The position numbers were made by a program, and so were the translations under genes. A DNA stretch of 64,000 nucleotides from Flavobacterium sp. (GTDB lineage Bacteria > Bacteroidota > Bacteroidia > Flavobacteriales > Flavobacteriaceae): positions 1-64,000 of the forward strand of contig JAIXSK010000039.1 in NCBI GenBank assembly GCA_027484725.1, in the 5' to 3' direction. Under the pieces are notes generated by a model. That model was not told the DNA's origin and made no database searches. It worked only from the letters and a program-made list of their open reading frames with translations. Below, piece by piece: positions 62,701-64,000 of this stretch. Numbering within the stretch: position 1 is the first letter of the stretch; each line of letters starts with the position of its first letter.

Positions 62701-63169
62701 ATTTGGGTTTGTAGGTTACATACGGATCTTCCATATCCACCCAATAACCCATTTTTTCGGTGAGATCATTCCACACATCGGTATAGCGCATGACCGTTCT
62801 TTTACAAGCTTCGTTGTATTCGGCCACGGAAATTTTGGTTCCGATGTCTTCTTTGGTAATGCCGAGTTCTTTTTCAGTACCCAATTCAACAGGCAAACCG
62901 TGCGTATCCCAACCCGCTTTGCGTTTTACTTGGTAGCCTTTTTGGGTTTTATATCGGCAAAAAATATCTTTAATGGCGCGTGCCATGACGTGGTGAATTC
63001 CGGGCAATCCGTTGGCCGAAGGCGGACCTTCAAAAAACACATACGGTTTTTGTCCCTCACGCGAGGTAACGCTTTTTTCAAAAATGTTTTCTTTTTTCCA
63101 GAAATCAAGAACTTCTGACGCCACGGTGGGCAAGTCAATTCCCTTGTATTCAGTAAACTTTTTAGACAT
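59768..63169 (-). CDS. ileS: Isoleucyl-tRNA synthetase
   Basis: This 1133-residue class I synthetase charges tRNA-Ile. The ATP motifs appear as PSANGLPGIHHVMARAIKD (HIGH equivalent) and GQKMSKRLGN (KMSKS equivalent), with an editing domain inserted between them (TTPWTLPSNTALTVGP to about residue 430). The length and the HIGH-region sequence fit the eukaryote-like IleRS branch found in some bacteria rather than the roughly 940-residue E. coli branch; this is inferred from motif and length. It begins the ileS-dksA unit. Confidence 0.95.
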   Translation of the reverse strand: MSKKFTEYKGIDLPTVASEVLDFWKKENIFEKSVTSREGQKPYVFFEGPPSANGLPGIHHVMARAIKDIFCRYKTQKGYQVKRKAGWDTHGLPVELGTEKELGITKEDIGTKISVAEYNEACKRTVMRYTDVWNDLTEKMGYWVDMEDPYVTYKPKYMETVWWLLKQMYSKDLMYKGYTIQPYSPKAGTGLSSHEVNQPGTYRDVSDTTIVAQFKAVQDSLPSSLKTFGDIHFLAWTTTPWTLPSNTALTVGPKIDYVLVQTFNQYTFDPIKVILAKPLLTKVFAGKYAAAVSQVELEQYKSEDKKIPYVVLAEAKGADLVGIRYEQLLPYALPYQTPENAFRVIAGDFVTTEDGTGIVHTAPTFGADDAKAAKEASPEVPPMLVLDAAGNPVPLVDLQGRFIQGLGDLSGKYVKNEYYNDGEAPEKSVDVEIAIRLKEENKAFKVEKYVHSYPHCWRTDKPILYYPLDSWFIKVTELKERMFELNDTINWKPKATGEGRFGNWLKNANDWNLSRSRYWGIPLPIWRTEDKKEEICIGSVEELYTEIEKSIAAGFQNDNPYKGFEIGNMSEANYNLVDLHKNVVDAVVLVSPSGQKMFRETDLIDVWFDSGAMPYAQWHYPFENKSYIDNHEAYPADFIAEGVDQTRGWFYTLHAISTLVFDQVSYKNVVSNGLVLDKNGQKMSKRLGNAIDPFQTIAEHGPDATRWYMISNANPWDNLKFDLEGITEVRRKFFGTLYNTYSFFALYANIDNFQYNEPEVPLAERPEIDRWILSELHTLIKNVDSYYADYEPTKAARAISDFVQEHLSNWYVRLCRRRFWKGEYAQDKIAAYQTLYTCLLTVSKLGAPIAPFFMDKLYRDLTQATGSESFASVHLAEFPVCVENFVDKSLEHKMESAQTISSLVLSLRKKEMIKVRQPLKRVMIPILDKQQRAEIEAVSDLIKAEVNVKEIELMDDASDILVKQIKPNFKTLGPKFGKDMGLISKEIQSFSAAQIQQIETSGALDVDISGKNITLSLEDVEISTQDIEGWLVASSNGITVALDITLSDELKDEGIARELVNRIQNIRKDSGFEVTDTIRVVLEKEARLEKAVQNNLSYIQAETLTESLVFESQVSEGSEIEFDDIKTRIFISK

Positions 63170-63349
63170 GGATTTGCAGTGTAAAAATCAATGCGCGAAA
63201 GTAATAAATAGTTGTGAGTTATGCTCTAAAGCGCTGAAGTTTTTGCGTGAGGGATTGAGGCGGCATCCTTTTTTTGCGATTTTATTTTTTTTGATGGCTG
63301 ATTTTTGCCAAAAAAAGATAAAGCCGAAAGCCCGACCCGCAGGGACACT

Positions 63350-63365
63350 TGCCTGCCGGCAGGCA
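63350..63365. repeat. GC-rich 16-bp palindrome between recO and ileS
   Basis: TGCCTGCCGGCAGGCA is a perfect 16-bp palindrome in an AT-rich genome, within a GC-rich stretch (about 63320-63372) that also contains CCCGACCCGCAGGG. It lies just after the recO stop on the minus strand. It looks like a dispersed REP-like element or a factor-independent stop signal; similar GC palindromes are, from memory, common between flavobacterial genes. The rest of the 63170-63375 gap shows no gene. Confidence 0.6.
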
Positions 63366-63375
63366 GGCGCCCCCA

Positions 63376-64000
63376 TTAAGAAAAAACCGCTTGTAAAACT
63401 TCTAAAGATTGCGGCTTTTTAAAACCTTCGAGGTGGTTGGTGTAATAATCGACTAAAATTTTAAGCAGTTGCTGACGTTCAGATACATGAAAAACATGAG
63501 CAGAAGAATCAAAATTCAGGCTGATGAGTTTTTTGAAATTTTCGGTTTCATAAGGGCTAAGCGTTTGGGGCAATGGTTGCTGTGTAAAAACGCCTTCAGA
63601 AAGATGAAACAGCGGTAGCGCAATGTCAGTACAGTCAGGGTAAAAGCCCAAATGTCGGGTAAGTTCAAGTAAAAAAACCAAATGAAAGTTGACTACTTGT
63701 TCGTGGGTATCCAACCAAAGTAAAGCCGTTTGCAAAAAAGTAAAGAGCGACTCGTTGGCTTGTTCTTCTTTAATGGAATGTTGCAGCATTTCGGCTAAAA
63801 ACAAAGCAATGGTGCTTTTGCGAATATCTGTTGGAATCTGCTCATAGGCTTGAAACAATTTGATTTCTTTGAATTGTTCAAGCGTGCCTTTGTTCTTGTG
63901 AACCGCCTCAATTTCGAGCAAAGTGAGCGGCTGAAAATAGGCTATTTTTTGAAGGTTTTTTTTACCGGAAAAAGCATCGCGTACAAAATAGGTTTTGAGT
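63376..64000 (-). CDS. recO: DNA repair protein RecO, 5' end beyond the window
   Basis: The frame stays open from the stop at 63376 to the last base of the window. The upstream residues read TYFVRDAFSGKKNLQKIAYFQPLTLLEIEAVHKNKG, which is the RecO N-terminal OB-fold region continuing into the helical domain, so the true start lies beyond position 64000. The apparent start near 63921 is an internal TTG. RecO loads RecA in gap repair with RecR and RecF. The zinc-finger cysteines of some RecO proteins are not seen apart from a single Cys in FYPDC. Confidence 0.9.
   Translation of the reverse strand, partial: LKTYFVRDAFSGKKNLQKIAYFQPLTLLEIEAVHKNKGTLEQFKEIKLFQAYEQIPTDIRKSTIALFLAEMLQHSIKEEQANESLFTFLQTALLWLDTHEQVVNFHLVFLLELTRHLGFYPDCTDIALPLFHLSEGVFTQQPLPQTLSPYETENFKKLISLNFDSSAHVFHVSERQQLLKILVDYYTNHLEGFKKPQSLEVLQAVFS

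Noticed and set aside
63188..63422. Small open frames in the GC-rich recO-ileS gap
   Set aside because: They consist of low-complexity or palindromic sequence, have no promoter, and overlap the recO end.
1..64000. tRNA or rRNA genes
   Set aside because: I scanned the intergenic gaps by eye for cloverleaf arms and conserved tRNA boxes and saw none; a tRNAscan run would be decisive.

Overview
This window is chromosomal DNA of a member of the Bacteroidota, most probably a Flavobacteriaceae (Flavobacterium-like) bacterium. The evidence is the AT-rich composition, the absence of Shine-Dalgarno sequences, promoters of the Bacteroidota type (-33 TTTG or TTG, then 19-20 bases, then -7 TAnnTTTG), and many lineage-typical genes: an IPExxxVDY protein next to pyk, a three-gene sdhCAB of the cytochrome b558 type, a 417-residue FabF behind acpP, an OmpA protein with TSP3 calcium repeats, a 632-residue amidophosphoribosyltransferase and an IleRS of over 1100 residues. 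Genes are tightly packed. I see no rRNA, tRNA, CRISPR array, prophage or intact insertion sequence. The organism call is inferred from content only.

Layout. 1-1210: an octamer tandem repeat running off the left edge, then thiL and its terminator. 1350-8570: a signalling block, all on the minus strand. In transcription order it holds a LytTR regulator, a small secreted protein made almost wholly of 12-residue repeats, and two paralogous pairs of TPR histidine kinase and LuxR-type response regulator. 8570-10212: a two-gene unit joining a DNA-binding piece of an IS1595-type transposase to a P63C-like protein, behind a 20-bp palindrome. 10233-22392: glyS, comF, an Ig-like lipoprotein, a nitrilase-family amidase, sdhCAB, a Crp/Fnr regulator, Xaa-Pro aminopeptidase, a PaiB-like protein and an alpha/beta hydrolase. 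22387-31107: an AddAB-type helicase-nuclease whose two genes are separated by ompA and kbl. 31207-32207: sodB and two tandem copies of a small structured RNA. 32284-36267: an amidophosphoribosyltransferase, a PfkB kinase, rnhA and purN.

36406-42014 holds acpP, fabF, rnc, the IPExxxVDY gene, pyk and dinB. 42090-45254 holds a CYTH protein, an RlpA-like protein, a small membrane protein and pgi. 45344-50964 is centred on aromatic amino-acid breakdown: kynA lies between a DUF3108-like gene and an M23 peptidase gene, followed by hppD and hmgA. A small RNA or leader RNA with a strong promoter and terminator lies between hppD and the kynA operon. 51135-58668 holds an amino-acid permease, a patatin/beta-barrel protein, uvrC, a PLP decarboxylase and 5-formyl-THF cyclo-ligase. 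58665 to the right edge holds lspA, a DksA-like gene, ileS, a GC-rich palindrome and the 3' part of recO, which is cut by the window end.

The most promising unexplained material is: (1) the repeat-peptide gene beside two sensor kinases whose TPR domains should lie in the periplasm, which would suit a peptide-signalling cassette; (2) the transposase-derived HTH plus P63C operon; (3) the tandem small RNAs at 31930-32195; and (4) the small RNA or leader at 48355-48467. All functional links among these are inference from sequence and context.
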